A DNA stretch of 64,000 nucleotides, taken from Gemmatimonadota bacterium. Lineage in GTDB: Bacteria; JAAXHH01. Numbering within the stretch: position 1 is the first letter of the stretch; each line of letters opens with the position of its first letter. The stretch spans positions 124,001-188,000 of the forward strand of contig VXTP01000043.1 in the NCBI GenBank assembly GCA_009837395.1, read 5' to 3'. A program made the position numbers and the translations under genes. The notes below the pieces were generated by a model, which was not told the origin of the DNA, searched no databases, and saw only the letters and a program-made list of their open reading frames with translations. This document shows positions 63,278-64,000 of the stretch, piece by piece.

Positions 63278-64000
63278 ATGGATTGGGATCTGGCTGCTTA
63301 CTTTCCCGCATTCGACGGACCGGAGATGCGCCGTTTCAAGGCCGGCCTCCGGAACGACCTGGACGCTTTGCTGGCCGATGCCTCGGGCACGGCGGATTTG
63401 AACCCCGGCAACATGGAAGTGTGGGAGCGCATCGTCCTGTCCTTCGAAGACGCCGTCACCCGGTTGCGGCACCTGGGCTCCTACGTTTCCTGCATTACCT
63501 CCGCGGACGCGAACAACGAGGAATTCGCCGCAGAGGAAGGCGCGTTGAGTCTGCTGGACGCCCGGATGTCCAAGATACTCGTGGAACTTCAGCGGGGACT
63601 CAAGACCCCTTCGGACGAGGTTTTTGAAGCGTTCACTTCCCGCCCCGCCCTCCGGGACGCACGGTACCGCATTTCCCGAATCAGGGAGCAGTCGCGGCAT
63701 ACCATGTCCACGGTGGAGGAACACCTGGCCTCCGACCTGGGCGTGGACGGGATCGAGGCCTGGGGACGGCTATACGACAGGATCTCGGGCAAGCTGACTT
63801 TCGAGATGGCCTATCCGGACGGCCGGCGGGAGCAGGTGCCCATGTCGCAGCGCCGCGCCCTGATGGAACACCCGGACCGGCGGGTACGTCGCGCCGCCTT
63901 CGAGGGGGGCAACGAGGCCTGGACTTCGATTGAGACGGTGCCGGCCGCCGCGTTGAACGCCATCGGAGGCACGCGGTTGACCCTGTACCGCCATCGCGGC
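63278..64000 (+). CDS. M3-family oligoendopeptidase F-like peptidase (5' part)
   Basis: The frame runs open from the ATG at 63278 to the window end, giving about 241 residues. The N-terminal helical domain (WDLAAYFPAFDGPEM, LRHLGSYVSCITSADANNEEF) and the ISGKLTFEMA-type segment match the oligoendopeptidase F group. The HExxH zinc motif lies beyond the edge, so catalysis cannot be confirmed here. It follows the deacylase gene by 21 bp. Confidence 0.82.
   Translation, partial: MDWDLAAYFPAFDGPEMRRFKAGLRNDLDALLADASGTADLNPGNMEVWERIVLSFEDAVTRLRHLGSYVSCITSADANNEEFAAEEGALSLLDARMSKILVELQRGLKTPSDEVFEAFTSRPALRDARYRISRIREQSRHTMSTVEEHLASDLGVDGIEAWGRLYDRISGKLTFEMAYPDGRREQVPMSQRRALMEHPDRRVRRAAFEGGNEAWTSIETVPAAALNAIGGTRLTLYRHRG

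Overview
This window is a GC-rich, gene-dense bacterial chromosome segment with about 49 recognisable protein-coding genes. I see no rRNA, tRNA, CRISPR array, integrase or transposase. Core genes (polA, aceE, accD, purF, ndk, recD2, pcm, a dCMP deaminase, a purine nucleoside phosphorylase) show it is chromosomal. Several Fe(II)/2-oxoglutarate or phytanoyl-CoA-type dioxygenases, a Cys-type sulfatase, two multi-pass membrane proteins resembling OPT-like transporters, an enolase-superfamily enzyme and a DHDPS-family enzyme suggest an uncultivated heterotroph, perhaps of the Latescibacterota/Poribacteria type. That placement is from gene-content memory and is only an inference. Many genes start with GTG or TTG behind a clear GGAGG-type site.

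Layout. 1-785: truncated amino-acid permease. 1058-4600: tightly packed trio of a 2OG-Fe(II) oxygenase, an FAD/NAD oxidoreductase and a membrane polyferredoxin. 4629-9314: AEC transporter, SDR, diacylglycerol-kinase-like protein, lone oligopeptide-binding protein. 9496-13406: AI-2E transporter, dCMP deaminase, an unknown protein, and a phytanoyl-CoA dioxygenase fused to HEAT repeats. 13489-24403 (minus): a long gene run of acyl-CoA dehydrogenase, EtfB, EtfA, a membrane ETF:quinone oxidoreductase-like FeS protein, two 2-oxoacid:acceptor oxidoreductase subunits (beta fused to gamma), a sulfatase and a large membrane protein. It looks like a unit that feeds acyl-CoA and 2-oxoacid electrons into quinone and ferredoxin pools.

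24477-36633: class V aminotransferase, amidohydrolase, polA, two tandem Rieske proteins with a shared uncharacterised C-terminal domain, a Sel1-repeat protein, a Tat-exported sulfite-oxidase-like molybdoenzyme behind an FNR-like box, and a VOC protein. 36687-41630: an AT-richer island with an XRE regulator, a Vsr endonuclease, a UvrD-family helicase fused to a PD-(D/E)XK nuclease with an iron-staple cysteine pattern, and a C5-cytosine methyltransferase. This is the best candidate here for a restriction or defence-like system that I cannot name.

41797-64000: phytanoyl-CoA dioxygenase plus unknown partner, aceE, a CnoX-like thioredoxin, a cytidylate-kinase-like protein, PNP, accD, divergent purF/ndk, recD2, then a catabolic stretch (membrane transporter-like protein, DHDPS-family enzyme, mandelate-racemase-family enzyme, MBL-fold hydrolase, pcm, SMP-30/gluconolactonase, N-acyl-D-amino-acid deacylase) and a truncated M3-family peptidase. 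Recurrent short tandem repeats (10-41 bp units) lie at gene 3' ends and in spacers. Several sigma-70-type promoters of the form TTGAC(A/C)-N16-18-TAnnnT can be read directly.
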